A stretch of 64,000 bases of DNA from Latrodectus hesperus (taxonomy: Eukaryota > Arthropoda > Arachnida > Araneae > Theridiidae). Positions 10,633-23,146 of this stretch are shown here, piece after piece. Where the stretch lies: NCBI GenBank assembly GCA_037975125.1, contig CM075853.1:93862773-93926772 (forward strand), in the 5' to 3' direction. Under the pieces are notes generated by a model, which was not told the origin of the DNA, searched no databases, and worked only from the letters and a program-made list of their open reading frames with translations. A program made the position numbers and the translations under genes. Position 1 is the first letter of the stretch; every line of letters starts with the position of its first letter.

Positions 10633-12179
10633 TATATAAAAGCTAATTTAACAGGGACATACATTTTAAAATGAATCCTGATTCGCAGCAAGTTTAATTA
10701 TATAAAATAATAATATTCACAGCAAATTTTAGAAAAAATAAATTGCGATAAATTTTTATTTATACGACACTCTTTTAACACGGAATTCTCTTATTGTGAG
10801 CAAAGTTTCAATCTATATGCATAATAGGAAATTCACTGTTGAATAAGTTATTTAGCAGGTAAACGTAATCAAAAATGGGAACAAAAATCACAAATTTCAG
10901 AAATAACATTTCTTTTAAAAAATACTTTTATTCTCACATTTCTTAAGAATGCTTTGTTTTATTTTTACTTATAACATTAAGATAAGATTGCTTAGCCAAA
11001 GCAAATAACAGTCAATATTAATTTACCAATTAAGGAGCTAAAAAACTAGGCATAATTTTTAGAATCATTTGTCTAATATGATAGTTTACTACTATAAATG
11101 CGTCTCATTATTTAAATAATATTAACAAAATGCGTCAAAAAATTCAGGGTTATTACTTCAACATGTGAAGATGAGTCAAGCTATCTCTTAATCTATCTCT
11201 TAATTTCTGTCTGTCGACAATCAATGATTCAACTCAAATGACCGATAACTGTTTCATTTTTCTAAAATAGTGTAAAAATGTAATGAACTTATGAACTAAC
11301 TAAGCTCTTGCCTCATCCACCATTTTAAGCTCATGTCGTCCAATAAGAACGATACATATGTGTATTTTTTTCAAAATATAAAACAATTACAAATATTAAT
11401 TCACAAGGAATGGAAATGATTATCGAAATAACACCATGTTTTGTTATTTTTATAATTTACTTTCTTCAAATCAAAAATCAATCAACAATGTGGCTTTACA
11501 AACTTTTTAAAATTTTTTAATCACTTATTGTAAATTTAAAGAAGATTCCGTAGTATAAGCAAAAAAAAGGAAAACAAATTATATACGACATTATCGCAAA
11601 ATTTCGCCTCAATCCAGAAGTTAATGGTATATAATTGACTATTTAATCTCGTTTTTAATACAAGGCTCCATTTGACACTTTTGTAATCAAATACCTGAAA
11701 ATTCAATAGCTCCCATTATATGTTCTCATTGTATTTGGTGTAAGAATATTGAAATGGTGGATTTCCTTAATTTAATTAAACTTTGTTATTTAAAAGTGAT
11801 GGTATATTTATTAAAAGTGATAGTAAATGCAAAATGTATATAATCCTAGTTTTTATATATTTTTTCAGAAAATTTTTCATCAAAATCTTAATTACGCATA
11901 AATTGCTACAATATAAACAGCAAAAAGAAGAACCAAACACAAACTGCTACTTGCATGTAGTTATTGATCATTTTTTGATGAGTAATCAACATTCTTGTAT
12001 TTTTCAGTCAGATGTTCCTTTTGATTGGAAATTTTTAAGCGTTAAGCTGCGTGTGTGAACGAGAAAATTTTGGAAAATTTGTTATTTATGCGAAAAGAAA
12101 TTATTTTCCCATATCTTCTGAGAGATGCAATTACCGCGTCTCTTAACATATTCTTAAAGTTTTCTCAATCACTGCTTCA
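10633..12179. other. AT-rich unique DNA, nothing recognised
   Basis: The open stretch at 11783-12058 (plus) translates to a low-complexity, Phe/Ile/Lys-rich product without a domain. No repeat of the main families. Confidence 0.5.
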
Positions 12180-12620
12180 TCCTCAAACGCTCAATTCTTA
12201 GCAATTTTGAAAATGTGTTCACATCATTCAGCTTTCGGCTTCAGTAGTTTGAGGGGGGAGGGGATTGAGTCAGAGAAAAGGAGCAGGGATTAGAACATCC
12301 TTAACGAATATCCTCGAAGAATGCTCCTCCTCATTCAGAAGTGCTTATCTTGCAAAAGTCCCTCCTTGCCCCCATAACCATCTTTCTGATTTGAGAACCA
12401 CATCTGAGCTCATTTAGGTTCCTGTTTTCCTTTATTAAATGTAAGAAGCCTCCTTTTTATCTATTTTAAGGCAATGTAACGCCGGAAGTAAGGGGGACTG
12501 CTGTAATTGCTTTTAAACATCTGCTCAGGTAAAATACCTCCGCTTTTAAGAGGATAAACTATTTACTCTCTCTTCCTTATCTTCTAAGAGTTATGGCATA
12601 GGGAAATATGTAGTAGCCAA
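12180..12620. other. GC-richer unique block
   Basis: Composition shifts visibly here, with tracts such as GAGGGGGGAGGGGATTGAG and CCCTCCTTGCCCCC. No ORF on either strand and no match to the dispersed repeats. Could be an intronic regulatory sequence or an old repeat of a family with only one copy here. Confidence 0.3.
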
Positions 12621-12969
12621 ATGTAAATTTTTTCTCCAAAAAATACGATGTATTTAAATATATTTATCCAACCTCGAAACTTTCCTGATTCATTTATTAC
12701 ATTAGCATACAAAACTTAATGATGTACGATGAAAGTGTTTGCTTAAGCGGCATCAGATGAATAAATGTCAGCATACATCAGAATTTATCAACATACGCTT
12801 CGGTGAAAGTGCAGCTGTCACGCATTTTTATTCTGAAATTAAATGAAATAAAAAATAATTAAGAATATTATATCTGTGTGTGTTCATAGTATGTTTTCTA
12901 GAATGTTTACAACTTTTCAGGAGTTGTTACACTTACTACCCAACAAAAATAGATTAAACAATTTTTTAA

Positions 12970-13150
12970 ATAGTCCAATTCAAGCCGGAAAACTCTCAAG
13001 CCACCAGACTGATGCGCATGTAGGAAGAAGAAAAACAACCTCCATCTCACTTTTTTCAATAGTATCTGTTATCAAACCCGAGACCTTCTGCTTTAAAGAG
13101 TATGGTCCAACTATAGCGAGTTTCGACTCAAAAATTTTTGTTGCTACTTA
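12970..13150 (-). mobile_element. SINE-B copy
   Basis: Reverse-orientation landmarks are GCCGGAAAACTCTCAAGCCACC, TGCGCATGTAGGAAGAAG, TATCTGTTATCAAACCCGAGACC. The overlapping open frame (12876-13151) is explained by the repeat. Confidence 0.65.
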
Positions 13151-13194
13151 GCAGTTAGGTTAACGGTTAAGACTATTATAAGGTATTTAAATAT

Positions 13195-13345
13195 AACCAC
13201 CGTGAATTCCCGGAGTTTTCTACAGAAAGAGGGCTGTATTCATATATCAAAATAAAAAATAGTTCTGAGAACTCCCAAGTACAAATGCAGAACGTATTAA
13301 GAAAAAGAAACATAATACCTACATCAAGTCTGCTTTGGACTGTTA
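13195..13345 (-). mobile_element. SINE-B copy, rearranged
   Basis: Contains GTTCTGAGAACTCCCAAGTAC, ATGCAGAACG and ATAATACCTACATC in SINE-B order. It lies within 50 bp of another SINE-B copy and directly before a SINE-A. Confidence 0.5.
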
Positions 13346-13360
13346 CTACACACAATATAC

Positions 13361-13492
13361 CATTCACTCGAGATTTAAAATTTGACGTGAATAATGAACC
13401 ATTACAAATATCTGAGATTGAATTAGGAATCGAACATACGAACTGTTGAACTGAAGACTAGAGCGCTAATAATTCAGTTAGCTGTTCGGTCC
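13361..13492 (-). mobile_element. SINE-A copy
   Basis: The tRNA-like end is well kept (AGGAATCGAACATACGAACTG, GAGCGCTAATAATTCAG, GCTGTTCGGTCC). The tail end is truncated. Confidence 0.75.
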
Positions 13493-13894
13493 TATTTTTC
13501 ATTATTCGACAAAGGTAGTAAATGTGTGAATAAAATTTATAACAACTTTTTTTTTTTAATTTCCTTTGAATCTTCTTATTTACATGACTTCTATGTATTT
13601 ACGTGGGGAAAAAGTGCTTATTAGGTTAATATAAAAGTCCTGCAATGTTACTTATAGTAGCCAACGTAAAGTGACTCCTTTAAAAAATATAATGAAAAAC
13701 ACACAAACAAATCAAAACAATCACTCAAAATCTCTCAAGAATAAATACAATGTATGAGAATGAGTAAATCCATGTAATGGATATGTAAATGGTAAAGTTG
13801 TGACTTGATACATCTATAAAAGAGTCTTAAATAAAGCTAATCCTGCACATAATTATTAATAAGAAAAAAGAATAAAAAGCATTTTTTTCACGGT
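13493..13894. other. No recognised feature
   Basis: AT-rich sequence with a T run near 13547; nothing else to report. Confidence 0.5.
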
Positions 13895-14140
13895 AATTTT
13901 AATGCTTCAGTGAACCGATCTGTTTTTATTATGTTGCATGCTTCGATTACTCAAGGAAAGCTGGCTAAGGAGATAGCTGCCGCTAGTTGAGCGGCATCTC
14001 GAATAATTACTCTCGGCATTTAATTGTCCTACGGCTCAATGACTCTCCCTCTGTGCGGAATGTGTTAATGTGAGTCGAAATCAATTCTCATCCGCTGAAT
14101 GAGGAAGTGGGAAAAAAGATGAAACAACAAGTCTTGTCAA
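13895..14140. promoter_or_regulatory. Unique block with homeodomain, TEAD and Su(H)-type motifs
   Basis: Balanced composition, non-repetitive, no ORF. It holds ATAATTACTC and GCATTTAATTG (homeodomain cores), GCGGAATGTG (TEAD/Scalloped-type), GTGGGAA at 14107-14113 (Su(H)-type) and a GCCGCT/AGCGGC dyad. The sites are short and individually common, so the regulatory call rests on clustering plus composition. Confidence 0.35.
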
Positions 14141-14269
14141 ATGACATCGTCCTTTTTACTACATATATTTAGTTTTTATCTCATTGATTTGATACACGCA
14201 CAACGTAAAGGATACATTAATAATTGAATGTTGTAAAGCTCTTAACCATCCATCACATATGGCCTTTCA

Positions 14270-14420
14270 GATGGAGAATTTTCATGAATAATTATTCATA
14301 TCACAAAAAATAAACACAGAAAATACAATGTAGAAAGCAGAAAAGCAATACGAATCTAACATTTTGCAATAGTAGTCAGGTACCAAACAAAAGAGCCAAC
14401 ACTGAAAACAATACAACCAT
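14270..14420 (-). mobile_element. SINE-B copy, degraded
   Basis: Carries ATGTAGAAAGCAGAAAAGCAA, the conserved reverse-orientation core of SINE-B, with a weak match on each side. Confidence 0.45.
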
Positions 14421-15009
14421 TTGGCTGGTATCACAGACATATTGTTTCAAATTTTAATAAAAATTTCAGGACATTTTTTTGTATCCAAATTAATTCAAAT
14501 GATTAATATTCAAAAATCTTTGCCAAACAGACACGCATTTAGAAGAGAAATTTACGAGCTTCAGTCTCCATCATATGATGGCATTTAACATCACATTGTC
14601 AGACAACTGAGCATTATTCACTTCCTACTTTAGGGGAGAACATGTCATGGACAGAAACAGTAATTGCAAGTCACATTGAAGGAAACTTAGTAATCTGTAA
14701 AACATTTACTCAGACAGATGTGCACATAGAAAACATTAACACAGAATCGATTTCCCATTTTTCAACAATAACTATGATAAAATCTGGCACCTTCTACTCT
14801 CAGGAGCACGGGGCTATTCTTGGATCTCGGCAAATCCACAAGTCGCAACACTTTCAAAAATAAAGATTAATGTCTCTATTGATAAAATCTATGAAATTTA
14901 ATCTCATGAGAATTTCGTAAAATATTAAGTTCCCGTTTATCTTTTCAAGTTCCTTTTTGGTCTTGATGGTTAATGCGGTCAGAACCTTAGGCTTATAAAG
15001 GATTATTTA
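14421..15009. other. No recognised feature
   Basis: The 73-codon open frame at 14642-14863 (plus) has no recognisable domain; its second half (ACAATAACTATGATAAAATCTGG) is vaguely SINE-B-like. Confidence 0.4.
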
Positions 15010-15168
15010 TGTTTCTCAACGATCATATTTTGAATTAAGGGTTGCTTAAATCGGACCTATAGTTTTAAAAGGATTTTGAACTATTATATTAAAGCTCAAA
15101 GTGAGAATCAAACTCGCGGATTGTTGAACAGGGCAAAATGCTAACCATTGATTGTCAACTCGGCAAAG
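15010..15168 (-). mobile_element. SINE-A copy
   Basis: Collinear match with TTTCTCAACGATCAT, AAGGATTTTGAACTATT, GAATCAAACTCGCGGATTG and a terminal CTAACCATTG/CAACTCGGC. Confidence 0.75.
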
Positions 15169-16843
15169 TTTACAGGGGATCGCAAAGCACTTTTAACTCT
15201 ACATCTGAAGTATGTCGTATCACAGTAAGTTGTGATGCTAAAAGCTACAAAACTGATAATTTATATACAATGTAATTTATTAATCATTTAACTAACTAAT
15301 ACTGAAAATACCAAAAATAGAGTACAACTGCATACGAGTGAATTCCTAGTTGAGAATGTGAAAATAAATATTTCACATTCTTAATTAGCAGTTCCTTTTG
15401 TTCATTGCGGGTGTTTCGAATCTTGGATCATCAGCTCCAGAAAGTGACCACCACCAGCAGCAAACTAAAATGCATTCGCGAAGACCTAATTATAAGTTAT
15501 TAACTACTTCCATACCATTTTTTAAAATCTACTTTTTTTCTTGAGCCTCTTCTTCAAAAATTAATTAATATGAATAAGGACCTTCCTCCAAAGTATAAAT
15601 ATTGAAACAAGAATTTTTTTTATTGAATTTGCGTAAATATATTAAAACAAAAAATCTAAATTATGAAAAGAGAAATAAAATTAAATTGATTATTAGAGAA
15701 AATCAAAGTTCTGAGATATGATTTGGAATTTATTAGCATAATAATGCAAAATGTTTGAATGAAATAACATGCATTCATAAAATCAAGTATTAACTTCCTT
15801 CATTAATGGGAAAGTTCGATTTAAATGATTTCGATATAAGTAATAGGATTACTAACAAAAAATATTAGTGGGATAAAATAAAAGGTAAAAAAGGAAATAT
15901 GCAAAAAATTATGAAAAATAATTTCATTTGAGTATTAAAATAACTTCTGCCAAAGTTCTTATAATTTATCAGCTTATTTCTAAAAAAGAATTATTATTAA
16001 ATTTTAAGTAGAACAAAACATTAAACATTGTTTTATTATTTATTAATACGTATTTAGAAATTTTAAATTCATTTTTGTTTCTGACTCCACGTCTGTAAGC
16101 ATATACACGCATTTTATATTTACTTAATATTTGGGGGGGGGAACACTAAAGCCTACGTATCATACTCTGAAAATGTATTTGAATTTATGCTAAAAAATAA
16201 ATTTTACTTAGTAACAAAACAACAATGATCAAAATAATAGAAAATTTAGAAATTGGAAAAAAAAAAAAAAAAACTAACACATTTAACACAAATAAAATCA
16301 AAGTATTAAATTTTTACGCATATTTTTTCAATTCTTTTGTAAATAATATATAAAAATTATAAAATTATGAATTATATTAAAATATCACAACTACTATTTA
16401 AATAACTGCTATAAATGAATACAAAATTTTAGAAATAAAAAAAAATTAAAAATTTCGTTTCTGATCAAATTTTATTCATTAACACATTTTATTACACAAT
16501 ATTTGTAAATATTTAATAAATTATTTTCATAATTTATTTTTTGTCAGATTTTTTTTTATTTCAGTTTTACATATCATTCATAACAATTTTAAGATTTTTA
16601 AAAATTAACTATATGTCAAGTCTGAAAAATTCCAAATATCATGCGGAACACATATCATTGATACAATTCAATTTCTTTAAATTGTATAGGGTGATTTTTA
16701 AAATTTTATTTTAATATTTCACATACTAAACTAGAAACAAAAATGAAATGTATTAAGATTTCGTCATTTATTTACAAATTTATAAATAAAAATATTAGAA
16801 AAAATAACTTACTTCTTGATGAATTAACTTTTAAATCCAGATT
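15169..16843. other. AT-rich unique DNA, nothing recognised
   Basis: Extremely AT-rich, with a poly-A run near 16257-16273 and a G9 run near 16132-16141. No gene or repeat family identified. Confidence 0.55.
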
Positions 16844-17230
16844 CGCTTTTGTAGTATTTTACAAAAGCGCAATTGAATGTCGGTTGAGAGAACAAAGCTA
16901 ACAGCGCTATCAGTTCACTAAGATAAAAGCAACTTTTTTCTCTTGTATCAACCGTGTGAAAAGCATTTGATAAGCAAAAACATTTAACTGCAACCACGTG
17001 CGAACAGCGTTACCGGTCTCTTTCTGAAAAGAGCTGAAACTATTTCGGTGCTATCCATGCAGGCGATAGGAGAAGTTAATGATGATTTGCGCATGCCCAA
17101 TTTTTTCTTTCCCTTATCCATATTACCATTAAGAATAAGCGGATAGGTAGTTGGTATTTTGGTTTTGTTTTCATAAGAGGGCACCCCACTCCTCGTGCTT
17201 TACCGAACGGAAACATTTCTCGTTGCTGTG
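16844..17230. other. Hairpin followed by a GC-richer unique block
   Basis: Begins with a perfect 10-bp hairpin (CGCTTTTGTA at 16844-16853, TACAAAAGCG at 16860-16869, 6-nt loop). It then continues with sequence of clearly higher GC than the surroundings. The 66-codon minus-strand frame at 16984-17184 has no recognised domain. Candidate conserved noncoding element or an unrecognised exon. Confidence 0.35.
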
Positions 17231-18849
17231 GTTACCTGACTGTGTTTAAGGGGCCGTTCACATATTAAGTTTTATTCCATAATTTCCTTTAATAAATAAG
17301 TGATAAAACAAAGGGAAAAAATACTCAAGTTTACCGACAGCTAAATATTTTTACTGTAGAAGTAAAAAAATAACTTTATTATTTTTTTTATTTTTCTCTT
17401 CAATATAAAAAAATTTCTCAATAAAACTGTATTTTAAAATTTTTCAACTTGAAAAAAAATTCGACACATTATTTATTTCTCAAAAGTCCCTCCTTAATGT
17501 ATATCTCACTTAAAAAATGAAGTGGCAGATATTTTTTTTTAAATTAACAATGAAAATCCTTGTTCAATATTTGTTTAATGAGAAAAAAGTAAGAGATAAA
17601 AAGTTTTTTTATGAGGCTTATTTTCATTTTTAGTGTTGTACTTCAATGTTATGCAATAGATTATTGGACAAAAAACTTTCTTATTTGATTTTTAAGGCAG
17701 CAAGTCTCTTTTGAAATGCCAATATTTGTAATAGATACTTTTATTATATACATATATAATTTTAATATATAATATTAATATTATATTGTTAAATATAATA
17801 TTGATAATAATATTTTTTCCTTAAATAAGGAATAAATTTTAAAATATACAAAGTCGAAGTATAGTCTAATCTAAACAATAATAGGATGATTTTTATTTAT
17901 AAATCTTAGCAATAAAATTTTTTTTATATATTGGCAAAATAAATCAGATCGTAATTTTTCTCGAAATTTCTTTTTTTTAATTAGAAAATTTTATTCTTAA
18001 ATATTCTGTTTGATAAATTTTAAATACTAATAGAGTAATGTGTTTGAAAAATGAGTTCAACAGATTTTAAAGATATATCTACTAAATTTTGCATTATATC
18101 AATTTAAAACTTGGATAAATCAAAAAAGATATGATGAAACTCAAGCACAGAGAATTATAGTGGTATGTGGAATTGTGCAACGATCAAAACTCTTGATAAG
18201 AAAATATATCTTCAGTTTTATTCATCATAATAAATATCGAATAATATCATACCAAATAATTTGTTATTTTAAAATTACTACTATAAATTTAATGTTGTGA
18301 TTGATAATTATCTGAAGCTCAATATATATAATGGTGTAAATTCCTGTTGTTTGTAAACGATTCAGATAGGTTTTAAATATTAAAATATTTCCATTTTTAT
18401 TTCTAATCAGTGATGGTGACATTCACTAAAACAGTTAAAAGGAAAATATTCGTGTTTGCGACGCTATTTTCTTCAATTTTTTTATGCAGAAAATCTGTTC
18501 CATATAAATGTTCCATAAAATCTGTTCCAATTATGAATAATTTGGTCGTTAAGAAGTGTATAGACTCTTACTTCTGTTCTTAAAATACATCCCGATTGAA
18601 ATAAATTCACTTTAAGAAAATTGCGTTTTTTCTTTGTCATAACGTTATTTACATTGAGTGTTTGTCACTACGTTTAAAACAAAGTTGTATCAAGTGCCTT
18701 TGATGTAAGAGGTAATATCACTTACGACAGTATGAGAAAAATAAAGATGCATCAATTGAAAGACAATGTGTTTCAATGTGTAATGTGTAACTATCATATT
18801 TGGGTCTCAATAAGCAATACAAAGATAGATAGATATATGGTAATCATAG
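17231..18849. other. AT-rich unique DNA
   Basis: Strongly AT-rich with nested ATATTA/TAATAT palindromic runs around 17740-17810. A short (GATA) tract lies near 18825. No gene. Confidence 0.55.
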
Positions 18850-18972
18850 TTTTTTGTTGCTCTGTGGGCTTTTTTGCACGTGACAATTAATTTGACGAAG
18901 ACTTCCAATTTAAAATGGTTTTTGAACCACATCCTTCTGAACATTAGTTGGTTCAGCTTTGTGGCTCAGGGT
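18850..18972 (-). mobile_element. SINE-A copy, head lost
   Basis: Matches the tail half of SINE-A (TTTTTTGCACGTGACAATTAATTTGACGAAG, AATTTAAAATGG, GAACCACAT). The tRNA-like head is replaced by unrelated sequence. Confidence 0.6.
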
Positions 18973-19185
18973 TCAAAACAAGCCAAGCTGTTCTAAAGCT
19001 TAAATTTTATATGTAATCTTCTGTATATTTCTTCTTTTCCATAATCCAAGTTACGTTAAAATATAAATGAAGCACACACACACACAATATATTGATATAT
19101 AATAAACCTAAAACCTATATCTATATATATCAATAAGCAATCTAAAGAACTGATAATGTAAATAACTATGTATATAAAAATTTAA

Positions 19186-19497
19186 AATATTGTTGTTGTT
19201 GTTTTGTTTACTAATGACACTTTGACAAACCAAGCTCGCAATGCTATGCGAATTAAGTCGATTGGGAGCGTCTTTCGTTTTAATCAGAGCACCATGTAGG
19301 TGAAAGTACAACTTTGCTCTACACACTTGCCATAGATACCCGTTTATAGGGTATGCAACCATTCACACCTCATTCATACAAGGAAAGGACAAAGACAGGA
19401 TAGAGAGAGAAAGTACACCCATGCCCAAACCGGGATTCGACACCAGGGCCTCCTTATCCTCAGTCAGGCACGCTGACCACTAGACAAGTTGGTCGAC
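19186..19497 (-). mobile_element. SINE-C element, tRNA-headed variant
   Basis: Minus-strand element with a tRNA-like head: TCTAGTGGTCAGCGTGCCTGACTG reads as a tRNA-Asp/Glu-like A-box region, and GGTGTCGAATCCCGG is the B box (complement at 19431-19443). It ends in a (CAA)n tail, seen on plus as TTGTTGTTGTTTTG. Its tail half is homologous to 896-1050 but the rest is not. A complete-looking SINE and not a functional tRNA gene, because the acceptor stem is not formed. Confidence 0.8.
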
Positions 19498-21300
19498 AAA
19501 AATTTAAAATATAAATTAAAGTATAAAAAATATATTACCCTCACAAAAGAAAAATGTTTTTCCTGTATGGCTGCCCCAGCAAATCAAATATTGTTAAAAA
19601 AATCACTAGTGTAAAAAATGTTAGCATTTTTAGTTAAAATCTGAAATTTAAAATAAGATAAATTGTGTAAGGTTTATGACACGTTTCATACCAAAGATTT
19701 AAATCACCTCAAAACAAATATTTATGTGTGAAATGTACACCAATGTGAAGACGAGTCAAACGAACATCAGTATTTCACATAGCAGTAAAATTGATAATGA
19801 TGTGACATATAGGAATACGGCATGCAGTTTTTTGGTGACATGCGTATTCCAGGATTCCTCTCTGTCATAAAGATTGCATTAACTTTTTTAAACCTTTTCT
19901 CTCTTATGAAATCGGGACTGATGGCGGAAATGAACTTGATGTAACTTTGGCAGCTACCTTCAGTTTTTTCATTGCCTTCAATAATAATTTGATTTGGGGA
20001 ATCCAACAGCTAATAATTTCCTATCCCTTGCTCCCGAAGGAACTGTCGAATATGTAAAGTGTTAAATTGAAAATGATTGATCTGAAGTACTATTATTCAA
20101 TTGCAATTTCAATCCTTGTTATACATGGGATTGTGAAGCACTAATGTATAATATTACCAAAATGATTATAATTTGACTCCATGTATGGGGCAGGATTGAA
20201 AAAAATTTATAATACTACTTAAATAGAAGTTATTTTGGCATTGATGAACTAAAATTGCAAATCTTTCACACACATACGGTATTTCTAACAAGACAACACA
20301 AATATACACTCGGTTTGTTTATCTATATGTATACCTTGATTAAATATTTAAAAATAGAAATATATATTGTGATGAAACCAAGCGACTATTTCCAGGTGAC
20401 AATGTCCAGACTGGACATCGTGTTATTTCTGTTAACAGCAGTAAAATAACTCCATATATAACTGATAGCTATACCCGCAACTTCTTGGTAACGAAAAATG
20501 TTTTTCTCCTCCACTCTACTACGGATTAAATATAATCATATCAATAAAGATCAATTTTAGAGATAACTACGTAAACCAAAGCGCAAAAAAATATTTAAAT
20601 ACCTATTTATTTTGACATTAAATTTTTTTATTCGTTTTACTGCGATATTACTGCTATATTGATACTTTTTTTAAAGGATCCCTCATTCGACGATCATCCA
20701 GAATTTAAAGTGTAAACTCACTGTAAATACTAACGTACCAGGAGGCTGTTGATTCAATAAACTTATTTTTATTCAGAAAGCTAACAGATGACCATTAGAT
20801 TAATATTTAAATGACAGCTTAATTTTGACTTATTCTATTTTATTATGAAGTAAGTTGTTATGGTGCATTTTTCTTTAGCAAGAACAATTTTAAAGAAAAA
20901 TAATAATGTTTTTTTCCTAATATTCTGAATGAGGGCAAAATTTATATTTTTCTCAAGTTTCACTCTCAAAATTACAATATAAATTGTATTAAAAATGATA
21001 TCAATATTTTAAATAATATAATAAATTATTTAAAAAAATATTTTTAATTAATCTTCTTTCATTAAATAATTTCCCATCTGAAGTACTTACCTCCATTTGC
21101 GAAACACTTTTTCCTACTACTGTTACCTCCCAAACATCTTTCAAATTCGGAGTCATAAAAGAACAAAAATAAAAACGAATAATCGACTTGTATTTGATGT
21201 CTACTTCCGAAGTAAAATAAAAAGGAAAAAAATAGTAAAGAAGTGATAGTTATCTTTTTTAATATGGAAAAGAAAGAAAGAAAACATTTCACCTCACTAG
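19498..21300. other. AT-rich DNA, nothing recognised
   Basis: A more balanced patch at about 19780-20060 has a 79-codon open minus-strand frame without a domain match. Otherwise AT-rich. No dispersed repeat recognised. Confidence 0.45.
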
Positions 21301-21640
21301 GTTTAAGTAAACATGCTGCTGCTTACTGCATAAACATTTCCTGCAATTCTGTTCGATACGAGCATTTATTTATGTTTCAACATGAATAAACAATTCTTTT
21401 TTCCGAGCGTTGAAAAATTAAATACGATCAAAAAGCGATTACGATGCCCAGCGGCGTCTAATGCCGAGTTCAGTGGTCAGATAATTGCCAATGAATGAAG
21501 CTATTGTGATAGGCGTAAGGAAACATTCATCTTGAAGGTTCTCAGGATATTAAAATAAACATTCTTCGCTACTTTGTTATTGGCATCATTACGCCAAAAA
21601 CATCAAAACACTTGAGGATGCACTGGTTTTAATATTCTGC
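21301..21640. promoter_or_regulatory. Unique block with a forkhead-site cluster
   Basis: Forkhead-type cores occur at 21307-21313 (GTAAACA), 21330-21336, 21386-21392 and 21555-21561 (ATAAACA). The intervening sequence is of more balanced composition (GATGCCCAGCGGCGTCTAATG). No ORF or repeat. Regulatory role is inference; in AT-rich DNA some forkhead cores arise by chance. Confidence 0.3.
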
Positions 21641-21838
21641 GTCTGAAATGAAAAGTGAACTTCCGTTATCAAAATTATTGCAGGCGAAGTGGACCTTGAT
21701 TTACTTTACTAGATCAAGCACACTAAGTTGCAATTCTTGAAATATTTGGTTGCATTCTTTGTATAAAATGATTATCTAAAATAAAATCAGATGTTGCTAT
21801 ATATTATTATAGAAAATTCTACACACATTGTGATTTAT

Positions 21839-21975
21839 TAGTTTGTAACTCTATGGTCACGTTTTGCTAACTAGAAATAATTCAACCGGTGTTAGAGTTT
21901 AAAGTACATTAAACCTACAACTACAGACATCCACACTCGATATGGGAGTTGGAACAAAAAGCCATTCAGTTGCTA
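21839..21975 (-). mobile_element. SINE-A copy, degraded
   Basis: Collinear weak match with TAACTCTATGGTCACGTTTTGC, TAGAGTTTAAAGTACATT, CTACAGACATCCACACTCGATATGGGAG and CATTCAGTTGC. The segment holding the B box is deleted. Confidence 0.6.
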
Positions 21976-22008
21976 TTGGACATTCGACTTTTGTAAAATC
22001 AGTATTTT

Positions 22009-22140
22009 GATGTTGTTGTTGCTTCCAATCTCCCATCTGATCTAACAGAGTCAGACCAGATCAATGAAACCTGATACAAGTGTGGATATCCTCCATGTCC
22101 AGTCTAAGACAGTCCAAGATGTGCTGTGAGGTGATAATAT
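22009..22140 (-). mobile_element. Short dispersed-type element with (CAA)n tail
   Basis: Starts (plus) with GTTGTTGTTGCTTCC, like the tails of SINE-C and SINE-D, then a GC-richer body with CAGAGTCAGACCAGATC and GGACATGGAGGATATCC-type dyads. Only one copy is seen, so membership in a SINE family is inferred from the tail and composition. Confidence 0.4.
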
Positions 22141-23146
22141 TTTGACGTATGTTCTAGTTAAAAATCCTTGAATTATGAAGCAAGATACAAAAATGTCAAC
22201 AACTACGAATTCAGGACATGTTTAGAAAATTTTCAGAATAATATATCTACTGAAACAATTCTATATTGTCGAAAATTATTTATTTTATCGCATTTATATG
22301 CAGTTACTTATTTTGGTTGGCAGAAGTTACTTAGCATGATAATCGGTTTCACAAATTTGAATTATGGTCAAAGTGATGAAGTTTATACATAAGTTGGGAT
22401 TAGTCTTTTCATATACGCTAATGAAAAAGGACATTCAATTCTAAGATTATGAGTTAACAATGCTTTCATGTTAGATTAGGTTGGGTTACTGCTATGCATT
22501 TCCATCCACCTAATTTTAGGACCTAAGTCTTTCAATATAGCTTATGTTGAACTAATTTGTTATTTTGAACTAATATTAAGGAAAGTAGAAAACACCTAAT
22601 TGGTATCTACCTTTCTAAACTTCTATTTCACACCAATGGTGGAATGTTAGATACGCTAAATTAACGAGCATAAGCCATCTCAACAAGGCGGTCTTAGGAA
22701 AAGAAAAAGAAATTCATCAGTTTTGTATTGTGTATACCTTTGTGCAGAAACGAGTTCATTATCTTCATAATGGGGAAGACAGTTTAACGTTAGTCGGTCA
22801 AAAATGGGAGTTAAGCAAGCAAGAAGTTTTGTGTGCTTGGATATGCTAGTTGTTCGTATGTTATACTGTGTAATGCGCTTTTAGGAAAGAGTATAAAAAA
22901 GAATCACGATGTAAACATAGAATTTTTTTTGTAGTAAGGATAATTCAAAGACACTAGTTGTTTGCTTCTGATTGTATGAAACGAGTTATATTATCGTCTG
23001 GATTGTATCGTGACGCCATAAAGGGACACATAATGAACATTTGTTGAGAGTATATAAACTTGGTGAGTTTGTAATTCTTTCATGTACGTTTAGTATTTTT
23101 GAAAATACGGCCTTTTCAAAAGAAATAATTTATGCCAACGCCAACC
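22141..23146. other. No recognised feature
   Basis: Open frame 22168-22392 (plus, 74 codons) has no recognisable domain. No repeat found. Confidence 0.45.

Noticed and set aside
11783..12058. 91-codon plus frame
   Set aside because: AT-driven low complexity; no start context or domain.
12876..13151. 91-codon plus frame
   Set aside because: Antisense reading of a SINE-B copy.
19380..19500. Possible tRNA gene (A and B boxes)
   Set aside because: No acceptor-stem pairing and the Pol III region continues into a SINE body with a (CAA)n tail.
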